Positions 23,765-37,771 of a DNA stretch of 64,000 bases are shown here, in pieces (the stretch's first letter is position 1; each line of letters opens with the position of its first letter). The notes beneath the pieces were generated by a model. The model did not search any database. It was not told where the DNA came from and saw nothing but the letters and a program-made list of their open reading frames with translations. The translations under genes and the position numbers were made by a program. This DNA comes from Adiantum capillus-veneris (taxonomy: Eukaryota > Streptophyta > Polypodiopsida > Polypodiales > Pteridaceae), in NCBI GenBank assembly GCA_014529385.2, contig CM043964.1:105627087-105691086 (forward strand), read 5' to 3'.

Positions 23765-24277
23765 TTACATGTCTAGTAGACCATCCATGACATGATCACA
23801 CAAACAGCTGTCACAGTAGAAACAGGTGGTTGGTCGTTCTGACAAAGGTAGGATTCGAGTAGATAAGACACCATACTCCAAGGTTCGTGGTGTGATATTG
23901 AAATACCCTCTGAGGGGCTGGCCATAACTGCGATACAAAAAAATCTTTCGAAATGGAAGAAACTGTGCTAGCAGATATAATCGTTCTGAAAAACCTCGCT
24001 TCATTGAGTATTCTACATAATAGTATTGAGGTCCTATACCCATTGCTTCACTTTCCATCGCCAGACGAATGTTATTCCTAAAATTCTCTCTACCCCAAAT
24101 TGTCATCCTGGTCACTCGGTTCTGATATGTCCACCACTTCGTCTGAGTCACAAATGTGCCTAACTGTGGAAATAAAAGCCGTTCATAACGGAGGAGTGTG
24201 GCTCGCTTAGTAGACTCACTTGATTGCTGAAGATGTGCAATAGATATTGCTAAAACATGTTCCCCAGTATGAGCCAT
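23765..24277 (-). CDS. Hypothetical protein, 170 aa, copy A
   Basis: Not recognised. The ORF extends to 24301 only with a non-ATG start; the first ATG gives MAHTGEHVLAI. The protein is basic and aromatic-rich (KWWTYQNRVTRMTIW, QYYYVEYSMKRGF) and ends in a cysteine cluster, CFYCDSCLCDH, which could bind metal. I see no signal peptide or clear membrane segment. A TATA box (minus-strand tctatataa, 24399-24391) lies about 115 bp upstream of the ATG. After the stop come a 13-base A run and then AAATAAA on the minus strand, which could be a polyadenylation signal or the scar of a retroposed copy. The same ORF is intact in copy B, but the duplication is too recent for that to show selection. It may be a real single-exon gene or a chance ORF. 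Confidence 0.45.
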   Translation of the reverse strand: MAHTGEHVLAISIAHLQQSSESTKRATLLRYERLLFPQLGTFVTQTKWWTYQNRVTRMTIWGRENFRNNIRLAMESEAMGIGPQYYYVEYSMKRGFSERLYLLAQFLPFRKIFLYRSYGQPLRGYFNITPRTLEYGVLSTRILPLSERPTTCFYCDSCLCDHVMDGLLDM

Positions 24278-24390
24278 AACAGATAAATATGTAGAATACA
24301 CCTAATGACAATGGTTGATGTTTACTTTTAACTCGCAATCAGCTACTCTCAACAATTGCTATACACTGGTTTGTTAAAGAGATGCTCGTC

Positions 24391-24399
24391 TTATATAGA
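24391..24399 (-). promoter_or_regulatory. TATA box for the 170-aa ORF, copy A
   Basis: The minus strand reads tctatataa, a good match to the plant TATA consensus, about 115 bp upstream of the first ATG. Initiation would be expected near 24365. Confidence 0.45.
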
Positions 24400-25005
24400 C
24401 TGATTGATGACTGAACCCAATGTTTGTGTTTAACAAGAAAAAAAGAACTTTACTTTGTAGGCCTCGTCTAGTTTTGCTTTAGCTTCTGTCTCTAAAACTG
24501 TCCTAGTGTACGGAGCTTTTACCTTAGACTCGGAAGGGATAAGATGTTATGGATTACTGGCGGTTTGTATCCAACCAAGATTGAGAGCACTAGCTCGTAT
24601 AAAGACCGTATATCGGTTTTTTAAAAAAATGGGCTTACATACACTTGCTATCTATTGCCACTTGCAAGTTAACACATAAATTGATTTGATAATTTGTTGT
24701 AGTGTGTTACTGTGAATGTGGGACCGCCTTTTTCATAAAGGGAAAAGACTCCCTGTATTACTCTCACCGTATGAGGTTTTCGTATTCTTTGCAGTACCCG
24801 ATTGTGTGTATCGCGCACTGGCGTTCTGCCGCTTGTAAGGAATTCCCTTGCTTTGTTGAGCTGAGATGTTTCGTGAGCTCTCTTCTGGCTTCTCATTCCC
24901 AGATCTTATGCTGAGTATGATCCCGGAGTGAATGGAATTGAAGGCCGGCCTTGATGGGGAAGCGTGCAGTATTCATACCCGTCTGTAGCGTGACATAAGC
25001 TCGCC

Positions 25006-25013
25006 TATAAATG
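25006..25013 (+). promoter_or_regulatory. TATA box upstream of candidate split gene, copy A
   Basis: ctataaatgg lies about 97 bp upstream of the ATG at 25103. Together with the TATA box at 24391-24399 it gives a divergent promoter arrangement about 600 bp apart. Confidence 0.4.
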
Positions 25014-25102
25014 GATCATCAGGTGAGCGCCTATGCTCACTTAGCACTGTGATTTGTGACCTCTGTGTTGCTTTCAATTCTGCGTTGCTGTGTGACTTCA
25101 TC

Positions 25103-25156
25103 ATGCCGAAAAAAAGTGATAAAGCTATCATGGAGGCTTCTGCTTCAAACTTACAG
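25103..25156 (+). CDS. Candidate first coding exon of an unknown split gene, copy A
   Basis: ATG opens an 18-codon exon, MPKKSDKAIMEASASNLQ, ending at CAG|GTTATA in phase 0. A TATA box lies upstream. A possible continuation is the 19-nt microexon at 29283-29301 (acceptor TGCAG, donor AAAG|GTAAGT), which would add ELSFDK in frame. I could not find further exons confidently or recognise the product. The intervening sequence is T-rich and intron-like and contains two internal tandem duplications. This is a hypothesis from splice signals only. Confidence 0.3.
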
Positions 25157-25930
25157 GTTATATTTCTGTTGGTTTCTAAAATTAAAAAAAAGAAGAGATA
25201 TTGGTAATCGGATTCTGACTGTTTGCTTAACGGGAAGTCATGCTTCAAATTTATGAATGATATTTTAGTGAACATTGGTAAAATATAACTGCTCTTGGAT
25301 CTGGTGCTTGAGGAAGTGTTTGGACTGGGTACTGGGTGAATTTTGGAAATTATGGCTGGGGCATTTGGCTACCAGATGATTATGACTCTAGAAGTTTACT
25401 ATAGGGCAGCCGAATGGGTTGGAATGTGATGAGGATGTTGATGGGATACATATCATTGAATGGTTGTTGATTTGAGAGCATTTTAAACTAAGAAATTTTT
25501 AAAGCTTGAAAATGTCTACTGACATGGCTTTTTTGCCAGGTTTGTTGCTTACTAAGGTATAATTTGCAAGTTATATCTCTGTTGATTTCTAATTTTTTTA
25601 AAAAGGGGGATACTGTTAATCGGATGCTGCCTGTTTGCTTGACGGGAATTAATGCTTCAAAATTATGATTGAGATATCAGTTAACATTGGTAAATTTTAA
25701 CTGCTCTTTCAACTTGATCTGGTGCTTGAGGAATTGTTCGGACTGGTTACTGGATGGAATTTTTGAAACTGTGGCTAGGGCATAGTGTTACCGGATGACT
25801 GTGACTCGAGCAGGTTACTGTATGGCAGCCTAGTGGGATGTAATGGGATGAAGATATTGATGTTATGCATTAAATGGTTTTTGATTTGAAGCATTTAAAA
25901 CTTGAAAATGTCTGTTGACATTACTTTTTG
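25150..25930. repeat. Diverged tandem duplication of about 400 bp, copy A
   Basis: The sequence from ttacaggttatatttctgtt (25151) through gagcattttaaac (about 25490) is repeated from ttgcaagttatatctctgtt (about 25564) to gcatttaaaact (about 25905). Shared landmarks include ctggtgcttgaggaa, actgg(g/t)tactgg and gttgatgttatg-like motifs. The copies differ at many sites and carry small indels, so this is much older than the 13-kb duplication. Confidence 0.75.
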
Positions 25931-26814
25931 CCGGGGTTGTTGCTTACTAGTTGTAATCTGGAGGCCAAAATGAAACTTTTTAGGAATTGTTGTAACTCAT
26001 TATTTGTATTACTCTGGCTGGCTGAGGATGCCGATTTCTTGAAGAAGATAAGTGTGAATCAGATTACTGCAGGGATTTGAATCGGGTTGATGGTTTTATA
26101 AAAATAAATATAAAATATGTATTGCTCAAAACTGGGTGCAGAGATTGTCGGATTCCATGATAACGTTGTAAAACTAGAGGTTCGACTTACGATGGGTACA
26201 TTTACTGACCGTTGACTGTGTCCTTGGTGCTTATACCTAATGTCGTGAAAAGTCTAAAGAGACTCTGGCTGAACTGATAACATTGTTCTGAGTTGTTGCC
26301 TAATTGGATGAGGCTTGGAAAGCTGAAAATGACTTCGCATACCCTAATTTGTTGGAAATTTGGTTATGTTTCTTCTCCCTTGTTTGTTTTTACCATAATA
26401 CTTCACAAGATGGTTAATGTAAAGGAAGGTCTGCTTGGCGAATCTCTGATTTATCTTATCAAATGACTGCTTCTGGCTGGGACTGTTTTTTTTCCTTGAG
26501 TAAAACAAATAAACTTGACAGCGTTTGACTCTCTTCGTAGATGATATCTCGTATTTATGTGAACTTTACTTGGCCTACTGGTATGCAATATGTTCTTGGC
26601 TTGATACGTTTACTTCGATTATATTTCGGAAATTGTCTAGACTTGCTCTATTGACTGGGCTATCTAAAAAACTATTGTATGATGTCTGGTTTTATTACAA
26701 ACTTTGACAAAAAGGCTGTCAGTCATTGCATAATGACAGCGGCTGTTTTTTTATAAAATTTTGGATTATAGCTTGAAAAGGCTTAGATCTGAAAAGTAGT
26801 TAAATATCTCTGGT

Positions 26815-26913
<99 letters not shown>

Positions 26914-27595
26914 TTGGAAATGTTTTTGGATTAAGATCTGGTCCGAAAGTGAATTTTTTTTTAGATTTCTCATTTCGAATTAGGTGCTGTCCATAACTGA
27001 AATCTGGCCTTTAATGGCATTTAGTTTGTAGTTCTCTCTTGTCTGATTAAGAAGGTAGTTCGTGTCTGGCTTGGATAATCTGCCTATAAAAACCTACTAA
27101 GGTTTTGGAAATTTTTTAAGTTTTGAGAATCCTAAAATTAAATATCTACACTATGATGAATTCACTTTCCGTATTGGATTGGCAATAATCCATGGATCTT
27201 TCTTATTTTAAACAAGATACTAGATAAGAACTGTGTGAAATTTTAAAAGTGACATGGATAACAACTGGGATGCCCAGCATCACCTGCGTACAGTCACGTG
27301 CTAACAAATTGTTTTCTTGTGGCTATGGGTGCAGGTGAGGGCTACCTTCTTTTAAAGCATTCAGTTCTAAGTTATTGATGACTATGGATGTTCGCTTAAC
27401 TTGAAGCTACATTACTCCGAAGTTGGGGACGGCTTCACCCCATGATTTACATTGATATCTTTACTGCCTTGTACAAAATTTATTTTCAACTGCAAATAGA
27501 TTATTGTACAATTCCACTGTATTGTCCTAGAATTAGTGGTCTGTGAACTGTAGTGTTCGTTTGCGTATATATAGGTTTATATATTTAGAACTGCT
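25931..27595. other. Low-copy sequence, no gene recognised; contains a 92-bp (TA)n tract
   Basis: AT-rich, intron- or intergenic-like sequence. The (TA)n run is at about 26820-26912; in copy B the corresponding run is clearly shorter. Short ORFs (for example 26525-26707) have no recognisable features. Confidence 0.5.
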
Positions 27596-27897
<302 letters not shown>

Positions 27898-28679
27898 TTT
27901 AAATCTAGCTTGGGATACGAGCCTCATACTAGGCATGCTGGGCATATCATTCTTAGTCTTCTATTCTATGGAGTACCCATACCTGCATTAGTGATCAATG
28001 GCATTTGCAACTCAGCAGCTATCAATGACTCCTTGGACTACTCGTGACAATACAATTGACTGTTCTATCAACAACTACGGTACAAGTAGGTGCCGTTGCA
28101 CCTACTAAGTCAAACTTTGGTTAAATTTGAGCTTAAAAATAGCATTTACGATTGGGTTTTGTAGGTAATTTACCTCCAATTTATAACGGATACTAACATC
28201 AGTAAACCTTTTGGTGTAAACGATTTTTAGCTGATTAATTGGATGTGTATTCAATCATGCTTGCATAGGGCATTTTGATGATGTCTGCTTTGATGTCATT
28301 ACATGGTTTTTATACATGCTGTGACCTACATACAATACTTCAAGTAATGGCAACCAGAATCGTATGTATAGTCGTAAAACAGAGTAGAAAAATGCCAAAA
28401 CATACTAACCGTACGATATATACCTAGTGTATATCTCATACTTTTGATATGATTATTCAGTGGTTCTAACTTTTAAACGGTACACTTTGGCTGGATGTAC
28501 TTTTGAATTGAGAATCGGTGGTATTGTATAGAGAAAACTTCAATATTCTGGGACTTCAATAGTGATATATATAGGATTCAAGATGGATAGATTTGGGTTA
28601 ATGTTAATTGCTACCCTACTGCTGATTGAAATTCCAGCAACAATATTTTACATAAACTTGTCCTGGACATAAAGCTGGT

Positions 28680-29520
28680 TTACTTCTATCTTTTTATGCA
28701 CGAACACACTCTTGATGAAGGTAAGTATATAGTGGTCAAAGATATTTGCTTGCTCTTGGGACTTGACAAAAGTAATAATAAATGTATGGAAGTAAAATGA
28801 TTATCATTAGCATAATAGGTATGACCATTGGTCTTTGTTGACTGTTCAAGACTGGTCTAACTGATGATTGAACATACATGGCTAGTTTAAGAGAATTGTT
28901 TGTAGACTTCAGAATTTGGCATGACCAAGCTTGGCATCATGGATTTTTTGACTTGAAAATAACACATATGTATTGGTTGCTAGAGCCTTAAACCTCATGT
29001 GAGGGTCTCAGTAGAGATGGCATTGAATGGAAACTTGAAATATTATCCGTTTTACAAATGAGATGCTGCCCAATTTTTTCTTTTAAGAGATCTTTAGTAC
29101 CGGAAGCAGGGAATCATTTCAAGGCTACCTTACCCAACTTTATTAGCTTGAAAATAACTTATCTTGTGTTCAAGGCTAGTAAGAACAGATGCATAGCTGT
29201 AAACATGGGTAAAGAAGGATGCAATACGACTTACTGCAAATACTAGTAAAAACCAATTTTCTTAAATTGTACTTCTATGCAGGAGCTCAGTTTTGATAAA
29301 GGTAAGTATACAGTGGTGCATTCTCAGGTTGTTTGATGCTATCCTTTCTTGATGAATAAATGCATAATTTTTGAAACAAAGGGTTGTAATTTGCTTTGAA
29401 ATTAATCCAATGATTGTTAAAAGAGCCTTAATCCTCAAGTGGGGGTCTCAGAGGAGATGGCATTAGACTGGACTTTTGAAAACTGATCCAATTTACAAAG
29501 GAGATGCTGTCGGATTTTTT
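28680..29520. repeat. Tandem duplication containing two copies of a 19-nt microexon-like segment, copy A
   Basis: gatgaag|gtaagtatatagtgg (28714-28735) and gataaag|gtaagtatacagtgg (29295-29316) are equivalent positions. Further on, agagccttaa(a/t)cctca…ggtctcag…gagatggcatt recurs with the same offset, about 430-580 bp. The second copy has a normal acceptor (tgcag) before its 19-nt segment; the first has tgcac instead, so only the second looks spliceable. Confidence 0.65.
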
Positions 29521-30059
29521 CTAGAATTAAAAGATGTAAAACAATATCGGAAATAAATTGCTCAGTCTTTTAATATAATATTCGATCTATGTTATGTTGT
29601 TAGCTTTTGCTGTAATTTTTGACACCAATAACAAGGGGAGGGAGTCGTTGACACCTGTCTTCCCAAGTAATGCCAGTTCTGATGGGCTTGTGTTTCTTGG
29701 ATGGTGACATGTAAGAGATTATTTCCTTGGGATTACAACAAAAACTACAGCAGTAACGGAAGGTCGTCCAATGTACCAGCTAACGTACTAGCTGGTTCCT
29801 TCTACATGTAGATGTACTGGAAACTCATCCCAAAGGATGGGCACATAAGATATAACACTAAGATAATATTTTGTAGTGATCAAAGATCAAATTTTTGATC
29901 TAAATGATTGTATTATCCATTAGATACAGAATGTTGTATTGGTGTATATGAAATGCTAGTTGAGGTTTATCACATCTTGTCTTAAAATATTGTTATTTAA
30001 TATATTATTTAATACAATTGTCTAAGTATGGTTCAATTATGAGGGAATCTTTCATACCT

Positions 30060-30095
<36 letters not shown>

Positions 30096-31304
30096 TGTAG
30101 TGTGCATATATCAGTCTTTGTCAAAACACACACGAACACACACGTATGCATACATAATGTACCAATAACTTATACGAATAAAATGGCACATAAGCCGAGG
30201 ACATGACACGACAATTTTGTTAATCAGTTAGCTTGGCAACATGCAACTACTTCATTGGCAGACGAATGACAAGCAACCGAAGAGGATGGAGACGCCAAGC
30301 AATACATCAAGTTTGCTAATAAAAGCCATAGTTTTTCTTGTATAATAAATTCTCACATGGAGCAAGTCTCTATGGAAAATATGTACAAAACCTTTTTCTT
30401 AAAAACCAAAAATCTCAATATTAGAGATATTATCTCATTTGGATTTGAATTAGTGCAAAGGGGATGCCCCTAAAATAATAAGGTGTTATTATGTTTTGCC
30501 AAGAATGGCCACACTTACACTAAGGAGGGTACAAGCACATTGCCAGTTAAGACACCGGTTTCAAAATATTATAAATGTTTGGCATACGAACTGAATATGC
30601 ACTACATAACGTAAATCTTGCCCATTGGTTTTTTTTGAAAAACATGCACAAACTGTACGTTACAAGCATAGTGTAAACTATGTAGAGTAGAAGCCAAACA
30701 AAATCCTCATATTCAGTGGAAAGTTTTTTTTCACATAATTGCCCAAATTTGGAAAATTTTAAGTTAAAAACACAATATGCGTCTCGCTACAACACAACAA
30801 TAAGATATCTTTACCAAAAGCCGGGTTAAATGGTAAAGATCAATCCTTGCCAATTTTTTTAAAGGTGATACTCTAGCAAGGTCAAGCCAGTAAGTAATGC
30901 TTAGATGTAGGCGGTGCCACTTGCCTGGAATAAAACAACGCAACCAACATGCGAGCAGTTAAAGCACAGAACATAAAGCAAGCTTCAAAATTAGCATACG
31001 TAGTGGCGTTTGAAGCACATAGGCCACAACTCTGTAGCGCATGCAGTAAAGCCTCACATATAGCGCATGAGATTATCGCAGGATACAACACCACACTGAT
31101 AAGTAATACGTTATTAAGGTATTATAAGTAGTTCAAGCAATTGCGCTAACACTCAACAGAGAGGCAAATAACCCTAGTCGCGCATCTACAACATTGCACA
31201 AGCACTCCAACATTGCAAACGATGGAAACACCTACCCCGGCTACCTTCAAATACTCGGAAAACGGAGACGGTAATCGGTTTTTGGTTATTTTTTGCAAGC
31301 ATAA
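29521..31304. other. Low-copy sequence without recognised gene, copy A
   Basis: AT-rich. Contains a CA tract at about 30062-30093. Overlapping ORFs on both strands at 30882-31131 show no recognisable family and are probably spurious. Ends at the duplication boundary. Confidence 0.5.
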
Positions 31305-33349
31305 AGTTCAGTAAGATCAGCTAAAGTGGTGAGAGATCAAAGATATGAAAGCATCTTAAGGATGGCGAGGCGAGAGAGAGAGAGATTCCAAGTGATGGAG
31401 CATATGAGGGAGAAATCTCACCATTATAGCCAATCGAAGCCAAAGATAAGAGGGCTTTCTTCAAACCGCACGGATGTGGAATAGGAGCACCATGCTTTGC
31501 TCATCACTTTTTGTTTCTTTGGCATCGTCATTTGAACACTGTGACGCTCATTGTTGCGAAACCTAAAAGCCTTGCTTTCCCCTCTGCTCGCTACCTCTCC
31601 CCCCTTTCCCCTCTCCTTTGCAAATTCACATTTCATTAATATACTCCCCATTCAAACTCCTTAGGTGGCCATCCCTTTGCTTTTTTGGGCGGCCAATGGA
31701 CGACCACTTCATTTCCTTCCCCACCCCATTTAGCAAAAAAGCTTTGAAAGCATCACCAAGCACATTGTTTTTTACTAATAGCCTAGGTGGCATACAATTT
31801 CAACCAAAGCACTACCTAGCATGTCATTCTTTTCCAAAATTCCCTGACCACATCCTCCAAAAATGCAGCATTCCAAATAACGACATTGCAAGAGGTATCC
31901 CATCAAGAACTTAATGTTCTCTCATAAAAACATCACATACGGCTTACATATCACATAAAGCATTGTTAAATACGGTCTCTACTTTGACAAATGTGTCACA
32001 TTAGCCATATTGATAGTCAAGACAATTTGAAGATCAGCTTGATCTACCCAAATCTCAACTAAAACAATGCCAAGAACAACCTTAATTGCTTCAACATTAC
32101 CTTCCCTACACATAGATGTCTGAGACTGCTTAGAAAATTGTTTGCACTGATTGCCCAATTGGAGCATTGTAAAACACATACTCTAGCCCGTGATACACGT
32201 TATCACTGGGAACCCTGTCAAGCTAAAACAGATCACTTGAGCATGCATCTAAACTTCGATGTAAAGTCAGCAGATCTGGCCCATGGTGAATACTAATTTG
32301 CCTATAACCTTTTCATCCGGACTCCAATCGACATGCTGTAAAGATAGGCTTGTAGAGCATTCCAAGTACTACAAATTTGACCTATAAAATGTCATTTTGA
32401 TAGCATCACCATAGCTTGGCTTGCAGGCCTCAATCTTCATTTCTTGGCCCCGAAACCCACGATAGACATACATATCAATCAATCCTACTATCATATCAGA
32501 TTCTAGCATTAGTAATAACTTTGGCAAAATCTAAAAAGCCTTACAGATCCTCCTCTTTCACATCGTGCCTGCAAAGTGGCACGACAACATGTATCTCTAG
32601 CATGTCTTGAGAGTAGAGCAAGTTTACGATTTTCATATTGAGTATAAGGTATTCGGATTGAATTTGGAAGGAATAACACTGACTTGGTTCCAATCGCTAA
32701 AGGAAGGAGCTTTTTCTAGAGAAATATGTTAACAAAATTTCAAAAGAATTCTCTAAACAGGGAGGAATAAGGCATAACACTATATCCAAATTTATTGTTA
32801 AAAAAAAAAAGGATAGCAAAAAGGTGAAAGAAGCTTCATTGGGATTTAAACAATACCTTGAGATATGTCCACCACATGAAGTACCATAGCAAGACCATTG
32901 GTAGTGCCATTTTCATTGGAGATCTAAAGAATGATTTACTCAGAAAGGATCTTCACTTGAGGGATTTTGCATCCCTAAAAGGAGTGATGAAGGAAGCTTT
33001 GTACCTTGACAATAATTGCAAATCCTACAACAAGATTTTAAAGAATAAGAATGCCTTGAAAAATGATGCAAGTTTCATCATTAGTAAATTGCAACTCAAA
33101 AGACTAACCTAGCCCAAACAACAAAAATCTTGTGGCAGACTATGACCCTTTGAAAGTAGCTTCAATAACAGGCTGCAAAAATCAAAGTTTATTTAACCAT
33201 TAGTTGCAAAGTTTATATATCAATTAGCTTTGAAAATAAGCTGTAAAACTCTAAGTTTACTTAACGTTAAAAGACGATCAATGCTTGTATTGCTCATTGC
33301 GCACATGACCTACAGTGGTGAGATCAGCTAAAGTGGTGAGAGATCAAAG
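31305..33349. other. Spacer between the duplicated segments, flanked by a 32-bp direct repeat
   Basis: The 32-bp sequence agatcagctaaagtggtgag… occurs at 31314-31345 and again at 33321-33352, bracketing about 1,975 bp. The interior has GA-rich and T-rich patches and short ORFs (31618-31914, 32858-33112) that I do not recognise. The right-hand repeat runs straight into the PLE fragment that begins copy B. Confidence 0.7.
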
Positions 33350-35861
33350 ATAGGGCTCCTTTCTCACTAGAATCCTTAGCCCTTATTTGTAGCATCTCCC
33401 CTGATCTTGTAGAGAATTGTAAAGCCACTGCTATCCAAGCAAAGCACTTACTATCTTCTGATTTCTTTTTTGAGCTTAGCCAAATCAAGCTTTCTGATAT
33501 AGATTCTTCTAAATGCTCTAATTTGTCACTTATAGCACGAACAAAAGGGTCCATTAACCAAGACAAATCCAAGGATCCAAAAAAAATCCTTAAGAATTGT
33601 TGGAATACCTTTAGACGTTTTTTAAAATGTCAATGCAAGAGGGGAAATACTCCTATTGCAAACACCATTGAGTCTATTCGTAAGCCTTCTAAAAACAAAG
33701 ACTCATTCAAAAGGCTTCCTTATACCCCTGGAAGTATGCAATCCGCTACCAAAAATCCAAGACAGTTTCGTGGATCAGAGGAATTGGGAGAAACTTCAAA
33801 ATCTTTGGATTTCAATGATGATGATGACCAGTTTCGCTTCTTAACTAGAAAAGCTAATCATCTCTTCTCTTTTTCCACTAAGAAGAAACGTAGTAAGAGA
33901 TTTGTTCATGTCCTATTTGTTAATAAGTTCTTTGATTTCTTATCCCCTGAAACTGTGTTTAAAGAGGTTTTGAAAGAATTTAATATTAACAAAAAATTTA
34001 AGGAATTAAACATCGGGTTTGCATGGAAATACACTAAAAACTTATCCACCTTACTATACAAACCCTTAGAAACTTTTTGCAACTTCTCTTTCCCACTAGT
34101 AGAATGTATTCGTTCCACTTCAAAAAGATTCAAACCATTTCTCAAAACTTTTGATAACTATGGTTGCCATGTAGTAACTACAAACTAAGAGATATGTAGA
34201 CATCCATTGCTTAAAGAAGTGGTTAGTAAAGACTTAAATCATATTCCATATGAACCATTGAATCCCAAAGAAATCATTAATGAATTATGTGATTGTTGGC
34301 CAAAAGTGTGTAAATTAATGTGCATCAAGAGTCTGTAGCACATCATATATTTATAACAAAGATAGTTATGAGAGAATTCTCTGCCATTTTTCCCAATCAT
34401 AGACAGAATAAAAAATCTTGGTATAGAAATAAAGATTTATTAGATGAGATTTCTTATCTTACTACTCATCTTTTCATTTGTGGATTGGATAAGTCAGCCC
34501 AAACACCCACTTTTATTCGTAAAAACCTCATTAGAAATGCCGCTAAATTAAGGATATTTTCTAGTGAGTTCGAATACTCCATGGTAGAGGAAAATACTAT
34601 ATTTGAAGCAATTTGTAAATTCTCTTTGAATAATAATATTGATTCACCTTTGCATTATACATTACCATACCTAATGGGAAATTTTAAAATTCATAAAAAT
34701 GACTTCCGTTGGATCACTAATGCACATGGATGCATGTTTTCCAATGTTACATCAATTATAACTAAGTTATTAAAGACAATAAATAATGGCCTTATGGAAT
34801 ACATTGAGTCCTTACACAACAAAATATATACATTCACACACATTCATACCAATGCTTATTGGATTATTCAAAATCAATATGATTGTCTAATTAATTTACC
34901 TAAAACAATCTTTAGCATACATACTTTCGATATAAAATCATGCTATAAAGCTATTCCTCATTATGGTCCCAATAGCTTGATTGAGTCTCTTAAAAACATA
35001 TTGAAAGTAATAAATACCTTAGGTTATAAAGGGTTTAAAAAATCTAGAAGCACTTATATTCTCACTAAGAAACAAAAAGAGAAATCTGTTCATTTTGATG
35101 ATTTTATTAGCATCAATGCATTTGTCTTAGATAATTGCTATAGCAAATTAGGTTTCAATATAGTCAAACAAATTAAGGGAATCCCTATGGGATATTCTTG
35201 TTCCCCATTATGGTGTAATTTGTATTTGGCATGGTTTGAATTAGATTTTATTCGACGTCTATCGCGATTAAATTATAGTAATAGACTAAAAGCTTTCCTT
35301 CTCTCATTTAGGTTTATGGATGACTTGTTGTTTATTAACAATGAATTTGTGTTGCAAAGTTTAGGACTTACAAATCACACTGATCACACAGATGTGGGGA
35401 CTATATACCCATTGGATATCATTACCATAAAGAATACCACAAACGCTTATGATACCACTTACTTGAACACTTATATTTCACTTACTTGACCCTTTATTGG
35501 TAATTATGAAACATCGACAGCTTGGAAAAAAGAAAAGCTTCCTTGTTCAAGTGTCTCATTTATACATGGTTTTAGCAATAGACCTAAGAAAATGGCAGAT
35601 AAAGTGTGTATATCTCAAGTAATGCCAATTATTTATAATGCATCACACACCTCAATAGCATACATGGATGTAATGCATCTTATATCATTGTTTACAAAGA
35701 ATGGTTTTAATCAAAATAGAATTACAAGTAACATTCTTGAATTTTTGAAACGTAATGAATTTCCTTGTTTAAAGATTGATAAAGATATGCTAATAGCATT
35801 TCTTGGTGGGGGGGAGGTCCACATGCTGGACTCACCCCCCACCATGTTGACCTTTCCCTAG
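33350..35861 (+). pseudogene. PLE ORF, 5'-truncated (unit 5)
   Basis: Begins abruptly in the middle of exon 2 (…APFSLESLALIC) at the duplication junction. It carries the same lesions as unit 3: TAA at about 34186, a 1-base deletion near 34327 and TGA at about 35487. In addition, 259 bp are replaced by one G at about 33643, an in-frame loss of 86 codons that removes the segment holding FIGWVA and HEHMLEAARG. RT motifs A, B and FRFMDD are otherwise intact. Same family and fate as unit 3; non-functional. Confidence 0.8.
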
Positions 35862-35869
35862 GGATGGGG

Positions 35870-35907
<38 letters not shown>

Positions 35908-36163
35908 AAACTGAAAAAGACCTCATGTACAAAAATGCATCACACACATGCACACATACCCATGTTCTATAGAGAGTGAGTTAGACCATCACCCATTTTT
36001 TTACTATTATTATATGAAATTGTATCAATAAAATTTAAACTTATATCAATTTATTTGATTCACAAAAAATGGTGAGAGTATGATTTGCACATGTATACAC
36101 ACACACACACACACACACACACTAGGTTTTGATGTTTTACAAAGCTCCAGTATATTTTCACAT

Positions 36164-36226
<63 letters not shown>

Positions 36227-36659
36227 CACTCTCAAAGTTAGGAGATCCCCCCTCCCCCCCTTTTTTTTGGTGGGTATCTTATTATTATTTGCTTAAAATG
36301 TTTTTTGGGTGTGACTCTCACCCAACCCTCCAATTTGAATGGTGGCCCTAATTTGCATTTTGAAGGCTCATTAAAACTACCTTTTCACTAGATGCACAAA
36401 AAATAAAGTCATATAAATGCAGCTCTCAATTTCTTTCTATACAAATTGGAAGGGTACAAATAAGATATCCAAATACTTTTTTGAAAATCTTTCACTTGTT
36501 TTAAAATGTAGTGGCTGCATTTGCATTGACAAAGAAACATGTAGGACCATTACCTATACTTTTTCTTTTCAAACAAAGACAAAAGATGGTAAAATACTTT
36601 CCCTACCCTCTAAAAACTTCTCCCACTAGCTCTCATGCACACCAAACAAAAGAAGTTTT

Positions 36660-36701
<42 letters not shown>

Positions 36702-37309
36702 CTCTCTCCTAGGCATTGATTTTTAAATAAAAGGGTATTGCTAAAAGAGAAGGAAACGGATTGCAGCTTTGTTGTCTTTTATCATTCTCTCTCCTTCTCA
36801 CATGTACACACACACAGACACACACACTCACAATATTGTCTCTATGTAAAACAGAAATTGGTGTATCTAATAATAGGTCACTCTACTCTTCAACAAATTG
36901 AGGACATATGAGGATAAAAGGAGAAGAAGAGTGATGGCTGCCTACCAAGAGAGCCTTGAGTATACACAAGCTTGAGTTGTACTACACAATAGAGCTTGAA
37001 AGACTATATGCTTACTTTCAATTTAGCATAATTCTATGATAGCTACAGATGTTGAGAAGCCAATCAAAGTATAAATTGCAGCACTATATCAATCATCAAG
37101 GTACCGTTGGACATCAGAGTCTTGGAGGTGATTTGCAACATGACATTACTTCTTGCCACAACTTCACAGGTGTTGTTTAATTCATCGTTTTGTCATCAAT
37201 TTTAAATATGGTGAAGAAATTGTTGCAATTTTTGTACAAATGTTTTCATATGTATTCACACACCCATAGGTACATACATGCGTGTGCATGTATGTGCGCA
37301 TGCACACTT

Positions 37310-37348
<39 letters not shown>

Positions 37349-37597
37349 CAAATCAAAACACACCCTCACTTGAAAATACACTATACCTACAAAAATGCAT
37401 GCACATGTATAAAAACCTGTGCGCATGTGCGTACGTGTGTGCACATGTGCACACACGTACATGTGCACACACCTGTGCGCATGTGCGTACGTGCGTGCAC
37501 GTGTGCACACACAATCACTCATTCAAATGTAAGTAAGCAAAGCTAGAGATTATAACTAAATATACTTCTAATTAATATTAGCGCGTGCCTGCACGCG

Positions 37598-37671
<74 letters not shown>

Positions 37672-37771
37672 AACAAACACAAAGTAAAGAATTTTTGCAT
37701 AGTGCATATGTATATTGGTTTATTTGTTACATCCATACAATGAAATGTAGGGTTTTGTGATAAATACAATA
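35862..37771. repeat. 3' noncoding part of unit 5 with CA tracts
   Basis: Equivalent to 21062-22958. CA tracts at about 35874-35905, 36096-36122, 36168-36223, 36661-36700, 36804-36828, 37311-37344 and 37606-37667. Several differ in length from copy A. No gene. Confidence 0.85.
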
